Assembly: GCF_049331405.1 (NCBI RefSeq)
Contig: NZ_CP186276.1
Coordinates: 124,001-188,000 of the forward strand
Direction: 5' to 3'
Source: PoT sp049331405
Lineage (GTDB): Bacteria > Planctomycetota > Planctomycetia > Isosphaerales > Isosphaeraceae
Length of the DNA stretch: 64,000 nucleotides
Shown: one piece after another, positions 17,479 to 28,000 of the stretch
Position numbering within the stretch: the stretch's first letter is position 1
Layout: every line of letters begins with the position of its first letter
Program-made: the position numbers and the translations under genes
Notes under the pieces: model-generated
What the model was told of the DNA's origin: nothing
Databases searched by the model: none
The model's input: the letters and a program-made list of their open reading frames with translations, nothing else

Positions 17479-17892
17479 TCACTTCTCCTGGTTGGACGCG
17501 TCGAGGGCCTCGAGCAGGTTCTTCTTGACCGGCTCGGAGAGCGAGGCGTCGGCGGAGACCTTCGCGCGGACCTTGCTGAAGACCTCGGATTTCGTCATCC
17601 CGGGCACGAGCGAGAACTTCTCCACGGTCTCGTCCACGACGTCGTCGATCGTCGCGGCGAAGGCCTTCTTGGTCTGGGTGGTCGCCGCCTTCGTCTGCTC
17701 CTCGGGGGAGGCCTTCTTGGTCGTCGCCTTCGGCGTCTTCCTGGCCGAGGGGGTCATGTCGCGGGCCCGGAAGATCAGGACCTGGGCGAGCGAGTCCGGG
17801 GTGTACTTCGAAGCGGGGTCGGGTTCGACCGTGTTCCCGCATCCGGCGCTGAAGAGCGCCAGGAGGCAGGCTGTCAGGAGGGCGGTCCGCAT
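17479..17892 (-). CDS. Small lipoprotein downstream of the DUF1559 gene
   Basis: 137 residues. A lipoprotein signal (MRTALLTACLLALFSAGC) places the lipidated cysteine at residue 18. A threonine/lysine-rich linker (KTPKATTKKASPEEQTKAATTQTKK) follows, then a small helical domain. It lies downstream of the DUF1559 pilin-like gene, an arrangement often seen in planctomycetes, so the two products may work together at the envelope. A long inverted repeat separates the two genes. Molecular function unknown. Confidence 0.75.
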   Translation of the reverse strand: MRTALLTACLLALFSAGCGNTVEPDPASKYTPDSLAQVLIFRARDMTPSARKTPKATTKKASPEEQTKAATTQTKKAFAATIDDVVDETVEKFSLVPGMTKSEVFSKVRAKVSADASLSEPVKKNLLEALDASNQEK

Positions 17893-17936
17893 GGGCGGGG
17901 ATCCTTCGGAGTGACGCTGGGCTGGGAGTGGAAGGG

Positions 17937-18023
17937 GGCGACCGTCATCTCGGGGCGGGGGCGTCGCTGGCGGGGGATCCGAGCCTCCCGGCAGGGCGCG
18001 AACGCTTCGAGATGACGGTCGCC
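17937..18023. terminator. Long inverted repeat between DUF1559 and lipoprotein genes
   Basis: Two 16-base perfect arms, GGCGACCGTCATCTCG at 17937-17952 and its reverse complement at 18008-18023, enclose a 55-base GC-rich loop. The pairing extends by one base outward. It lies between the stop of the DUF1559 gene and the start of the lipoprotein gene, both leftward, and could be a processing or partial termination hairpin that sets different expression levels. No T-tract follows on either strand. Confidence 0.55.
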
Positions 18024-18058
18024 CGTCGTCGGAATCGCGAGAGAGTAGGCCTTGCCGG

Positions 18059-19183
18059 TCAGAACGCGTCGGAGGAGATGATCTCGCCGCGGCCCCGGGT
18101 TCCCAGGAACCACCAGACCTGCAGGTTCACCGAGTTCTTGATGAAGTGGACCGAGCCGTCCATGAACGCGACGTTGACCCCCCCGGGGTGGTTGCTGGTC
18201 GGGTTCATGGCGCCGTCGCCTTCGCTGCATCGGAAGGTGTCGGAGTTGTAGGTGACGATCGGCGGGGAATTCGGGGGGAGCAGGTGGGCGTAGACGTGCT
18301 TCTCCCAGGCGTCGGTATAGGCCCAGGTCAGGCCCTTGTAATAGCCCCAGGCGGGCCAGTTGACCCAGCCGGAGAGGCCGTCCTGGACGACCGCCAGGGC
18401 GGGGACGTCGGTGGCCTCGACCAGGGCGGCGTTCGTGTAGCCGAGGTTGCGCCGCTTGTCGGCCATGTTGCCCGAGCCGTCGTTGATCAGCGACTCGCTC
18501 AGGGCGGCGGTGTTGGACGTGCCGTCGGTGATGCTGGCGTAGGTCACGTTCACGTCGGCCGACGCGTTCTTGGCCGAGGACGTGCAGACCTCGCCCATCT
18601 TCGCCATCGAGATGATGCCGGTCAATTGCGGGACGTTGCCGCCGTTGGGGGAGTCGCCGGGGAGCAGGATGTTCCGCGGGTGCCCCGTGTTCCCGACGTA
18701 GTTGAAGTTGCCGGGGCGATACGTGCAGGTCGGGTCGCCCGAGCAGGTGTTGGTGACGCCGTCGGACGGGCAGAGGAACGTGGCGACGCTCGACTTGTTG
18801 ACGGTGTAGTCCGTGGGGTCCGGGCCGCTCAGGGGGCCGCTATAGACCCATTGATCGGTATAGGAGAAGTTGATCGAGTTGTACATCGTCCCGCCTTCCA
18901 TGAAGGCCATGAGCCCGCAGAGGAAGGAGTGGCTCCCGGAGCCCTTGCTGAAGTTGCGGTACTGGTGCAGCGGCGTCGTCCCGTTGACGTCCGCATAGTT
19001 CGCCATGGCCAGGCCGATCTGCTTGAGATTGTTGGTGCATTGGGCGCGGCGGGCCGCCTCGCGGGCCGACTGCACGGCGGGGAGCAACAGGGCGATGAGG
19101 ATCGCGATGATGGCGATCACGACCAGCAGCTCGATCAGGGTGAACCCGCGTCTCGAGGCGGCTCGTCGGGCAGGAGCAAGCAT
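18059..19183 (-). CDS. DUF1559 family pilin-like secreted protein
   Basis: 374 residues from the ATG at 19183 (MLAPARRAASRRGFTLIELL). The class III/type IV prepilin signal RGFTLIELLVVIAIIAILIA and the following QSAREAARRAQCTNNLKQIG are the hallmark of planctomycete DUF1559 proteins. The C-terminus has the family H-x-G-G-(V/A)-N-V-A-F-x-D-G-S-V segment (NHPGGVNVAFMDGSVHFI). Dozens of paralogues are usual in planctomycete genomes, and they are thought to be assembled at the cell surface by type II/IV pilus-like machinery. A small lipoprotein gene follows. An upstream in-frame extension exists but lacks a good start. Confidence 0.93.
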   Translation of the reverse strand: MLAPARRAASRRGFTLIELLVVIAIIAILIALLLPAVQSAREAARRAQCTNNLKQIGLAMANYADVNGTTPLHQYRNFSKGSGSHSFLCGLMAFMEGGTMYNSINFSYTDQWVYSGPLSGPDPTDYTVNKSSVATFLCPSDGVTNTCSGDPTCTYRPGNFNYVGNTGHPRNILLPGDSPNGGNVPQLTGIISMAKMGEVCTSSAKNASADVNVTYASITDGTSNTAALSESLINDGSGNMADKRRNLGYTNAALVEATDVPALAVVQDGLSGWVNWPAWGYYKGLTWAYTDAWEKHVYAHLLPPNSPPIVTYNSDTFRCSEGDGAMNPTSNHPGGVNVAFMDGSVHFIKNSVNLQVWWFLGTRGRGEIISSDAF

Positions 19184-19764
19184 TCCAGGAACTCCGATGG
19201 ATACGGAAGAGAAGATAGCGAGGCGACGTCCTGCACCGGGGAGAACAATCAATCCGGTACGCATCTGAGGCGTCCGATCGCGGGACCTCGTCCTACATGG
19301 CCGCGATCGGTGCGGGGGGAGGGCGACTTACGTCCATGCCCGAACTCCGGGACGACGGGCATGGGGCGAGGCGAATCGGCGTGGGGGCGGTCGATCGGAC
19401 TGCAAAAAGCCATCGCACTGTCTGAGACAACGATGGACTTCTGATTCTACCAGAACATGGTACGGGCGTCTCCGAAACAAGCAAGAGTCGACGCCGTGAA
19501 TTTTCGATGAAGGCCGTTCAGCGGGTCTAGACAAAGCGCATCAATTTCCGAATGCTGTTTCATACAGTTTCATAACAACTGCCCCGGACTATGTTCCCCC
19601 GAGAGCCCGGCCGGACGATTGGCCCGCTCATCGAGCCGCGGCCCGACCTCATCCCCCCACCGCGGAAACCGCGCGAATCCGCTCGCGTCGGCGTGTTGAG
19701 CCTGTCGATGAATTCGTCGGATCGAGATCAGGCGAGGGCGACCCGGCTCTCCCGAGGAGACGCG
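19184..19764. other. Divergent promoter region with short repeats
   Basis: About 580 bases between the DUF1559 gene (leftward) and the GntR/LacI-type regulator (rightward). Near 19551-19580 two GTTTCATA repeats overlap a small inverted repeat CTGT-N5-ACAG, a possible operator for the regulator. A CCATCG/CGATGG inverted repeat lies near 19414-19436. No further gene is supported. Confidence 0.45.
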
Positions 19765-20913
19765 ATGCCTTCAACCGAAATGCCTAAATATCTCGAGGTT
19801 TCCAAGGAAATCGAGGCGAGGATCTCGGCCGGGCGTTGGCGCGGCGACCAGCGGATGCCCGCCGTCCGGGAGATCGCCGACGAATACAAGGTCTCGGTGG
19901 CCACGGCCTCGCGCGCCCTCCAGGTCTTGCGGGACAAGGGGATCATCACCAGCGTCGAGCGTTCGGGCAGCTACCTGGTCGACGGCGTCGAGAAGTCTGG
20001 CCATCCTTGGGCGCTCTGCTTCTGCGTCACGCCGGGCCCCTGGCAGAATGCATCCTACTCGATCACCCTGTCCGGTTTCGAGGCGCTCGCCCGCCGCGAG
20101 GGGTTTTCGTTCGCCGCGGACGCGATCAACCTCGAGAATGCGATCACCTCGCGCGACATCGCCAGGCAGGTCAAGCACGCGATCGGGGCGGGGATCAAGG
20201 GGCTCTTCTTCCTCCCCTCCCGGATCAGCGTCGAGAGCATGGAGCGAGACAGGATGCTCCTCGCCCACTGCCGGGACGCAGGCCTGCCGGTCGTCCTCAT
20301 CGAGCGGAACCTGCGGGGGGACTCGCGCGAGCTGGAGTGCGACCTGGTCGGCCCCGATGACGTCGGCGGCGGCCAGCGCCTGGCGGAGCACCTCCAGGAG
20401 ATCGGGCGGCGGAAGATCGCGTTCGTCAGGGGCTGTTCCACGAGCAGCCATAACGACCGCCTCGCCGGCTACCTCTTCGCCCAGTTCAAGGGGGGGGACA
20501 CCGACTCGCCCGACGCCAGGCCGAGGGCGCCCCACGTCCTCGAGTTCCGCCACGACCTGCCCGGCAAGAAGGCGTACAGCCTGCTGGCCGACCAGATCGT
20601 CGAGGACGGCATCGACGGGATCATCTGCTTCCAGGACATCACGGCGATCGGCCTGATCGTCGAGCTGCTCGCGAGGGGCAGGCGCATCCCGCACGACGTC
20701 GCCGTGGCCGGCTTCGACGACCTCCCGATCGGCAACTCGTTCTCGGTCGGCGTGACGACCTACGCGCTCGACGCCGAGCGCATCGCCCAGCACGCGCTCC
20801 GGATGATGTATGAGCGCATCAAGAAGCCACGGACGCCCCCCGTCCATGTGGTCGTGCCCGGCCGGCTCATCGTCCGCGAGAGCACCTGCGCCTCGCCGTC
20901 GGCAGGCGAGTGA
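19765..20913 (+). CDS. Hybrid regulator: GntR-type HTH with LacI-type sensor domain
   Basis: 382 residues from the ATG at 19765, behind a GAGGAGA sequence; the open frame upstream is less plausible. Residues 1-75 form a GntR-type winged helix (ISAGRWRGDQRMPAVREIA, then YKVSVATASRALQVLRDKG). Residues 80-375 form a periplasmic-binding-protein-like sensor of the LacI family, with VAVAGFDDLPIGNSFSVGVT near the C-terminus and HVVVPGRLIVRES closing the fold. This architecture is seen in AraR-type sugar-responsive repressors. The gene converges with the transporter/Rieske operon 28 bases away, a possible target. Confidence 0.88.
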   Translation: MPSTEMPKYLEVSKEIEARISAGRWRGDQRMPAVREIADEYKVSVATASRALQVLRDKGIITSVERSGSYLVDGVEKSGHPWALCFCVTPGPWQNASYSITLSGFEALARREGFSFAADAINLENAITSRDIARQVKHAIGAGIKGLFFLPSRISVESMERDRMLLAHCRDAGLPVVLIERNLRGDSRELECDLVGPDDVGGGQRLAEHLQEIGRRKIAFVRGCSTSSHNDRLAGYLFAQFKGGDTDSPDARPRAPHVLEFRHDLPGKKAYSLLADQIVEDGIDGIICFQDITAIGLIVELLARGRRIPHDVAVAGFDDLPIGNSFSVGVTTYALDAERIAQHALRMMYERIKKPRTPPVHVVVPGRLIVRESTCASPSAGE

Positions 20914-20941
20914 GCCCGCATTTCCGGGAGAAAAGCCGGAG

Positions 20942-22297
20942 TCAGGGCCGGTCGGGCGCCGATCGGCCCCGGGCGTTCCTCTTGCGATAGAGCTCCCAGA
21001 GGAGCAGGCAGGCGACGAGGCTCGAGGCCCAAGAGGTGATGGCGAGCCACGAGAAGGTCATCCCCCAGCCCATCCCCTTGACGGCGCGGGCGATGCCGTC
21101 GCCGGCCAGGACGGCCGCCAGATAGCCGGTGCCGTCGATGATCCCGCAGGCGGTCGAGCTCCCGCGCTTCCCGCCGAAGTCGAGGGCGATCGCCCCGCCG
21201 AGGTACGAGTAAGGGCCGATCAGCAGGAACCCGACCATCGTCACCAGGAAGATCGGCCAGGCGCTCCCGACCCGCGCCGGCAGGCATCCCAGGAACCAGA
21301 GCGCGACGCCCGTCGTCGCGAGCCCCAGGACCAGCAGGCCCGCACGGCCATAGGGGCCGAGCCGGTCGCTCGCGAAGCCGGCGAGGAGGACCGAGACCCC
21401 GCCCACCAGCGGGAAGAGTGCGCTGGTGATCGCCGCCTCCCAAACCGAGAGGTGGACGACCTCCTTGAAGTAGGTCGGCGACCACGTGTTGAACGTCTCG
21501 CGCATCAAGGTCGTCGTCAGCGAGAGCAGGCAGACGTACAGGAACGCCCGATTCGACAGCAAGGAGGCGATCAGCGCGGTGTATCTGGTCGGCTCGGCGT
21601 CCTGCCCCTCGGGGCCGAAGATGTTGAGGGGGTTGGCCATCCCCTCGTCCGCGCCGATCTCTCGGGGCGATTCCTTGAGATACCTCGAGCAGGCGACGAA
21701 GATGACCGCCAGGACCCCGGCGCAGGTGAGGAACAAACCTCGCCATCCCATCCCGAAGTGGATGAGGACCCCCATGAACGCCCTCGAGGCGGCGTCGCCG
21801 AAGAGGTAGCTGAGGCTGATGACGGCCATCGCCCCGCCGCTCGTCCGGAAGTCGAACCATCGGCTGGCGATCTTGACGATTCCGACCCACCCCATCGACT
21901 GCACGAGGCGATTGCCGAGCCAGCTCAGGGCGAAGAGCGGCGAGCCGGGGCCGACGGCCAGCAAGGCCGTGAAGACGACCGTCCCCCCCATCCCGGTCAG
22001 GAAGTTGCGCCGGCCCCCCTGGATGTCGCCGAGCACGCCGCTGAAGAATTTGCCGATCGCATAGGCGAGCGTCCCGAGCGAGGCGATCTTCCCCAGGCGA
22101 TCGCGCGAGGCCTCGCCGTCCCCCCCCATCTCCGCGATGTCGTCCATCATCAGCGGCGTCGCCACCGAGAGGTTCGACCGGCAGAGGTAATAGCCGCCGT
22201 ATCCGACGATGAGCAGGATCATCGTCAGGGACTGCCCGCGCCTCAGCCTGGCCGCCGCGAGGGGCCCGGCCGTCGCCGCGAGGGGCTCGGCCCTCAT
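20942..22297 (-). CDS. MFS transporter, GlpT/UhpT (organophosphate antiporter) family
   Basis: 451 residues with about 12 hydrophobic helices. The first helix reads GYGGYYLCRSNLSVATPLM, in the position of the YAAYYLVRKN motif of GlpT; a central hydrophilic loop is at about 195-240. The family exchanges phosphorylated compounds for phosphate, though planctomycete members may move other organic anions. Its ATG overlaps the stop of the Rieske gene (ATGA), so the two are translationally coupled, suggesting that the transporter imports the oxygenase substrate or a related metabolite. Confidence 0.85.
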   Translation of the reverse strand: MRAEPLAATAGPLAAARLRRGQSLTMILLIVGYGGYYLCRSNLSVATPLMMDDIAEMGGDGEASRDRLGKIASLGTLAYAIGKFFSGVLGDIQGGRRNFLTGMGGTVVFTALLAVGPGSPLFALSWLGNRLVQSMGWVGIVKIASRWFDFRTSGGAMAVISLSYLFGDAASRAFMGVLIHFGMGWRGLFLTCAGVLAVIFVACSRYLKESPREIGADEGMANPLNIFGPEGQDAEPTRYTALIASLLSNRAFLYVCLLSLTTTLMRETFNTWSPTYFKEVVHLSVWEAAITSALFPLVGGVSVLLAGFASDRLGPYGRAGLLVLGLATTGVALWFLGCLPARVGSAWPIFLVTMVGFLLIGPYSYLGGAIALDFGGKRGSSTACGIIDGTGYLAAVLAGDGIARAVKGMGWGMTFSWLAITSWASSLVACLLLWELYRKRNARGRSAPDRP

Positions 22298-23544
22298 CGG
22301 GCGTCCTCCGCCAGCCCGGCCGCCGTCAGCCGGCGGAGGTACCAGCGCATGAAGGCCTCGACGTTGTATTCCTTCGCCGGCGAGTACGGGCCGGGGCGGT
22401 AGACGCGCGAGTTCACCCCGCGCTGGGCGTTCTTGACGATCTCCCAGTCCTGCTCGGACGTGAGCCGCCAGAAGGGCAGGAGGGTGTCGAGCCGATAGTC
22501 CCGCCCCTCCTCGGCGTCCTCGTGGACGAGCCAGTAGACCGTGACCAGGGTCTTCTGCGGGCCAGCGGGGAGGAGCCGGGTGCTCACCGCGTGGTCGCAG
22601 CTCGAGTGGTTCCAGAAGTTGGGGAGGCTCCGCATCCGGAGCGTGCCGACGTCCGAGCTTCGGTAATCCCCCATGAGCGGGGCGACCTGCCGGCCGTCCA
22701 TGGTCTCGCTGACGTAGCCGTCGACGAGGACGGTCCGGTTCGCGGAGTACCAGACGTCCCCGTCGGGGAAGGAGGTCATCCCCTGGCTGCGGTGCGTCGG
22801 GCTCAGGCCCGCGTCGCGCCAGGCCCGCTCGGCCCGCTCGACAGAGGCGTCCAGCTCGCGGCGGATCGCGGGGGTCGTGTCGTCGGAGTTATAATGATCG
22901 AAGTTGGCCTTGATGTATTGCGGGTGGTTGACGTTGCAGTGGTAGCACTCGCGGTTGTTCTCCCAGACGAGCTTCCAGTTGCCGGGCACCTCGTAGTCGA
23001 CCCGCTCCGCCACCTTCGCCCGCTCGAGCCCCTGGGGCCTCGCGGCGTGCCCCAGCACCTCGAAGGCGCCGTCGAAGCTCGTCGGCTCGGGGTTCAGGGA
23101 GACGTAGATCAGGCCCGCCACGTCCCTGACCGCCGCGGGGATCAGGCCGTGCGAGGCGCGGTCGAAGTCGTCGGGCATACCGCGCGAGGCGATCAGCGAG
23201 CCGTCCTTGGCGTAGACCCACTGGTGATACGGGCAGACGAGCTGCTTGGCCCGGCCGGCGGCCCGGTCGCAGAGGAGGGAGCCGCGATGTCGGCAGAGGT
23301 TGTGGAAGGCCCGGACCCGGCCCTCGTCGTCCCGCAGGATGACGAGCGACTCGGTGTCCATCTCGAAGAGGAAGTAGTCGCCCGGCCTTGGGATCTGGCA
23401 GGTGTGCCCGGCGAAGAGCCAGTCTTTCCTCCAGATCGCCTCCAGGTCCGCTTCGTAGACGCCCTCCGCCGAATAGAACTCCCGCTCGAGCGAATGCTCG
23501 GGGATCCGGCGGGCGACGAGTTCCGCGATCGACGAAGCTTTCAT
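22294..23544 (-). CDS. Rieske aromatic-ring-hydroxylating-type oxygenase, alpha subunit
   Basis: 416 residues, full length. The Rieske [2Fe-2S] ligands are C84, H86, C104 and H107 (CRH then CPYH). The mononuclear iron site follows in NWKLVWENNRECYHC and NVNHPQY. The iron-site wording is close to glycine-betaine/carnitine-type oxygenases (GbcA, CntA), so an N-methylated or quaternary amine substrate is possible. No reductase or ferredoxin partner gene adjoins it; the electron donor must be elsewhere. First gene of a two-gene operon with a GlpT-like transporter. Confidence 0.87.
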   Translation of the reverse strand: MKASSIAELVARRIPEHSLEREFYSAEGVYEADLEAIWRKDWLFAGHTCQIPRPGDYFLFEMDTESLVILRDDEGRVRAFHNLCRHRGSLLCDRAAGRAKQLVCPYHQWVYAKDGSLIASRGMPDDFDRASHGLIPAAVRDVAGLIYVSLNPEPTSFDGAFEVLGHAARPQGLERAKVAERVDYEVPGNWKLVWENNRECYHCNVNHPQYIKANFDHYNSDDTTPAIRRELDASVERAERAWRDAGLSPTHRSQGMTSFPDGDVWYSANRTVLVDGYVSETMDGRQVAPLMGDYRSSDVGTLRMRSLPNFWNHSSCDHAVSTRLLPAGPQKTLVTVYWLVHEDAEEGRDYRLDTLLPFWRLTSEQDWEIVKNAQRGVNSRVYRPGPYSPAKEYNVEAFMRWYLRRLTAAGLAEDAR

Positions 23545-23861
23545 GTTCTTGAATGGATGATTTGTGGATAATCTCGAGGGCCTCGATGCGGCGGCCCGCC
23601 CCCGCCGCGACGATTATATGCGACGTCGAACCTCTTAGGAACCGGCCTGCGCCCCCTCCGCCGCGAGATCCTCGGCCTCAAATGCGGGCGCCGCCGGGCC
23701 CGGGCCCCATCGAGCAACAGGCCTTTGCGCCTCGTTCATGAAAACTTCGTCTTGTTCTCACATCCGACATCGACTTCGTCCGCACGGGACATCGCCGATG
23801 CGCGTCCAGGTCGCGCGGGGCGGCCCTCCGCTGGGACGGGGCCATCCCCTGGCCGACTCCG
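23545..23861. other. Intergenic region upstream of the Rieske operon
   Basis: About 317 bases between the start of the Rieske gene and the 3' end of the esterase gene, both leftward. It should contain the Rieske operon promoter. I see neither a strong promoter pair nor a clear hairpin. Confidence 0.35.
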
Positions 23862-24718
23862 TCAGGGCGATTCGAGGGTCGGCGGGCCGCTGAGCCAGCC
23901 GAGGGACTCGAGGAACTTGTCGGCCTCGATCAGCGTCTTGGTCGTGTAGGGAGGCTTGTTGAAGAAGCCGTGGGGCTGGTCGGGGTAGATCACCGTCTCG
24001 CAGCGCACGCCCTCCTTGCGCATTTCGGCCTGGAAGTCCTCGATCGTCTTGACCGGGATCAGGCGGTCCGCGGACCCGAGGAAGATGATGGCGGGCGGGG
24101 CGTCCTTGCCGACGTTGTGGGCGGGGGAGAACTCCTTGTAGCGGCCCTTCACCCGGGCATAGCCCCAGCCGTTCGGGCCGTTGTCGATGACCGGGTTGAA
24201 CAGGATCAGGGCGTCGGGCCTGGGCGAGACCGAGAAGTCGTCGTCGGGGTCGTCCTGCCCTTCGACCATGCCGGCGAAGGCCGCGAGGTGCCCCCCGCCG
24301 ACCCGCCCCCCGCCGCGACCCGATTCGGGTCGATGCCGAGCCCGCCGGCGTGGGACCTGACCCACCGCATCGCCGACTTGGCGTCTCGGCAGCAGGCCAC
24401 GGGCGGGGTCTCCTTCTCGGCTTCTCCCTTGTCGAGCAACCGATACTCGACCAATGCGCAGACCATCCCCCGACTCGCGAGATACCTGGCCTGCGTGTCG
24501 AACTGGCCGGGCCGGCCGCCGACCCACCCGCCCCCGTGGAAGAAGACCGCCGCCGGCCTCCGGTCGGTCGCCTTCCAGCCCTCGGGCTTGACGACCCAGA
24601 GCCTGAGCTTCCGCCCATCCGCCGTCTTGTACACGGCCGACTCGCCCGCGGGCCTCTCCGGCTTCTCGTCGCAGGCGAAGCAGGGGAGCAACGCAAACCC
24701 CAGCAGCAATGCCCTCAT
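23862..24718 (-). pseudogene. Alpha/beta-hydrolase (carboxylesterase type) with a frameshift
   Basis: The frame starts at the ATG ending at 24718 with a lipoprotein-like signal (LLLGFALLPCFAC) and carries the oxyanion motif HGGGW and the nucleophile elbow GGGSAGG. Directly after the elbow, at a run of six C at 24291-24296, the frame shifts: the sequence continues in another frame as HLAAFAGMVEGQ through ADRLIPVKTIEDF (acid residue) and QPHGFFN (histidine) to the stop at 23862. All catalytic elements are present if one base is restored. Either a recent inactivation or an assembly error in a homopolymer; otherwise a BD-FAE-like esterase. Confidence 0.8.
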
Positions 24719-25052
24719 CAGGATCGCTCCCGGCACGTCACGAGGACGGTCAAACCGACGCATCGACGCGCGGCCGTCGTCGTGACGTGCCTCAACCAAG
24801 CTCGACCGTACTCTCTTGAGCCCACGCCGGGGGGTACCCTGCGATTTTCGACGCTCCCCGGCGGTCCGTCCATCCTGAAATCCCCGAATCCCCGCGAGTC
24901 ACCGCAACCCCTCGCCCGCAAGTAGGATGACGCCGCCGAGGCCCGACACGTTGATCGAATCGGGAGCGACGCCATCCTGTTCAAGGTCTGGAGACTCCTC
25001 GACCGGGGCACTCGACGAACGATTCCACCGGCCCTGCCGCTTCACGACGACA
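24719..25052. other. Intergenic region between patatin and esterase genes
   Basis: About 334 bases downstream of the patatin gene and upstream of the esterase gene, both leftward. A TCGACG-rich stretch and short hairpins are present, but nothing I can name. Confidence 0.3.
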
Positions 25053-28000
25053 TCATCCGAGGGATCGGTGGAGACGCACGGAGCGATGCGCGTCAGATGG
25101 GGCTTTCGGATACTTCTCGAAATCGTAAAGGGTGAAGAATTTCTTCCACATGGACCTAACGGGCTCCTCATCGACGCGCGGGTAGCGGACATGAAGTTGG
25201 GCGGGTCGCTCTATAGCGAGCTGCGCCTCGATCTTCTTGAAGTGCTTCTCCATCACGTAGCTGCCGAGCCCGATGCCGCGATGGGATCGCCGTATCCACA
25301 CGAGCAATTCGTTTTCGGGATCGTCCTTCTCCCCCTTCGCGGGGTGAACCGATGGCCCCTTGAAGACGACGATTATCCCCCGGCAGTCGCCGACCTTCGG
25401 CTCGACCGTCGCCCGGGGCCTGGGTTCCTGGAGGATCCCCCAGACGGCCTTCCCTTTGGCGTTACCCGGCCCCGGTGCATCGACCGCGCGGTCGATCATG
25501 CCCTGGAGCCCGAGTCTGAGCGTCCCGCCAACGTCCGTCGCCTCGTCGCTCTCGTCCTTCGCCCCGTGAGCCCGATCGGTGATCGTATTGGGCCACTCGC
25601 GATCGAATTCCGCGATCAGGGATTCCTGCTCGGCCTTCGAGATGTGTCCTTCGGACCAGGGCAGGATCTCGGGCATGGAGGGGGTGAGGCCCAGCCTCGA
25701 CTCGACGAAGCGGGAGAATTCCGTGCTGAACTCCGGACGCAAGGTCGGCCAGTTCCGGTGGAATGCGTCGGTCGCCGTCCACCGGCGGAAGACGCTCCAC
25801 CAGCCGTGGCTGATCAACTCGTCGGGGTGCGACTTGAGGTCCAGGCCCAGCCACGCATTCTCGATCGCTTGTAACATCTGTGCGACGGCGAGGAGCTCGA
25901 CCCGTCGCCCGTCCGCATCGACGACCCTGGACTTGGTGGCCGACACCGGAGCATGTCCCGGCCCGGGCTCGCCATCGGCGCCGTTGGGCAACTCGGGATA
26001 GACCTGGTGGGTCAGGTCGCGCAGCGTGGGGTCCTCGCGAAGTGCTTGCTGGATCGCGGAGTAGCTCTTCGTCGATTCCAGGAATCTCTGATCACGGATG
26101 GGTATCGACTCGGCCCATCTACGGCGAATTGCGGCGAAGAGGCGATTGTTGCCGAGTCGGAATTCGGTGTCGTAGTCCGGCTCGGCCCAGAGCTTCTCGG
26201 TACGCTCCGCGTCGGCCTTCGCGTCCTCGAACACGACGCGAGCGACGTGGTCGCCCAGGACGCGATAGCTCTCGAATTGGGATTCGTCGAAGAACTGGTT
26301 CCCGGTGGTCGTATACGGGAAGGCGCGGTTGACGGCGGCGTAGTTGCGAACGTCGGGGGGCTCGTCCCCGGTCATGGACGCGCGGATGTAGACGAGCACG
26401 CCGGGGCTCTGCCCGTTGTCGACGTCGTCGTATCGTATGCTCCCGATCACCACGTGGGAACGGCACAGCCGCGAGGCGTCTCCGTCGAGCTGGAGCGGGG
26501 ACGTGTCGATCTCGATGCGAATGCCGAGGTCGATCCTGGCCAGGCGGATCAGATTCGAGAGGTTGCCGTCGGCGGCGCCCCGGTCCGTCGTGGCGTCGCA
26601 CGCGATGACATAGCGGCAACGGCGTCGGATCAACTCGTAGACGCCGGTGTTCTCGAAATGACCGCCGTCGCTGAGGTGGACGTACTCCCCCCGGTTGTCG
26701 GTGGAGCCGAAGAGCTCCGAGATGAGCAGCATGCCGTAATGCGGGCTCTTGCCTTTCCAGGGCTCGGGCGATTCATAGGGATTACGAGCCCTCAGCACGT
26801 CGGGACGCTCGGACGGCCTCGGGTTCTCGATCCAGTAGCCGAGCCTCGCGTTGAAGATCGTGAGGAAGGCCGTCAACGCGGGGGACTGGTGATAATTCAT
26901 GTTGGGGTCGACGGCCGCGCCTGATATGGCGATGGCACGCCCGATCGTCAAGTCCTTGTCGACCATCTCGGGGACGACTCGCGCGTAGCCGGTCCCCTTC
27001 GATCCGCAATGGGTCGGGGATAGGACGAAGGATTCGGATTTCCGGTCGGCCCAGGCAAGCTCCTCGGTATCGATGAGGTTGAGCGAGGTGTTGATGAGGA
27101 GTTGAGGCCCGCGATACTCCTTGCCGTGGAAGACATTCCCGATTCGGAAAGTCGAGAGGGGCAGATCATCCTTCGCGTCGAAGCCGGTCACCGGGTTCGG
27201 GCGCCTGTCGGGCTCCCGAAAGTCGCTCGGGCCGGAACCGACATGGGTCGGCGCCCCTCCCCCTTCACGCCGATCTCTGCCTCTGCCCCAACGCCTCTCC
27301 CATCGCGGCATCCTGCGCGAGGCCCCGAGGTAGCAGCGCACGAGGCGGTTGGCGTACATCGCGTTGAGCGAGAAGAGATTGACGTCCACGAACCGCGACA
27401 CGAATTTGAAGACGAAGGCGAGAACAACGGCGGAACTCACGATCGGGACGAGTTTCGCTCCGTTGATGCGATCGAAGTAATTGGGATGGATGTCGATTGA
27501 CAGGCTTTGGGGCGCAGTCCGTGGAGGCCCGAAGATCATGCGGAGCAGGTCCGAGAGCCCGGTCTCGAGCGCAGGCCGTAGCAATTCGAAGGACATGCTG
27601 AGCAGGGCGAAGAGGCCGATGAGGAAGACGAGAGGCGCGATGGTTGCGACCGTCTCCAGCGAGACATTTCCGTGTCCTGAACCTGTCTGTCGACTCTTGC
27701 CGGCGAGAATCCCGGCGAACGTCGTCCCCAGCCATGATGAGATCAGACTCGCCCATATGCCCGTCTGGAGAGACGGGCTCTTGACGTAGACCGGCAGCAT
27801 GTACAGGAGTGCGGGGAGGTAGATGATCGTCCCGAAGATCGCGAGCCAGCCGAGGGCGACGATGAGCAGGTGGGCGTTGAGATACGCCCACCACTCGCGC
27901 TCGTCTTCATTCATCGAGTGGCCGAGGAGCGCGACATGGACATTGATCGAGGCGACGAGCGACAGCAGGCATGCCGGCGGGGCCAAGGTCGCGAGGAGGT

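Noticed and set aside
20810..22402. 530-residue plus-strand frame over the transporter gene
   Set aside because: Antisense to a well-supported MFS transporter; rich in R, E, P and D without structure.
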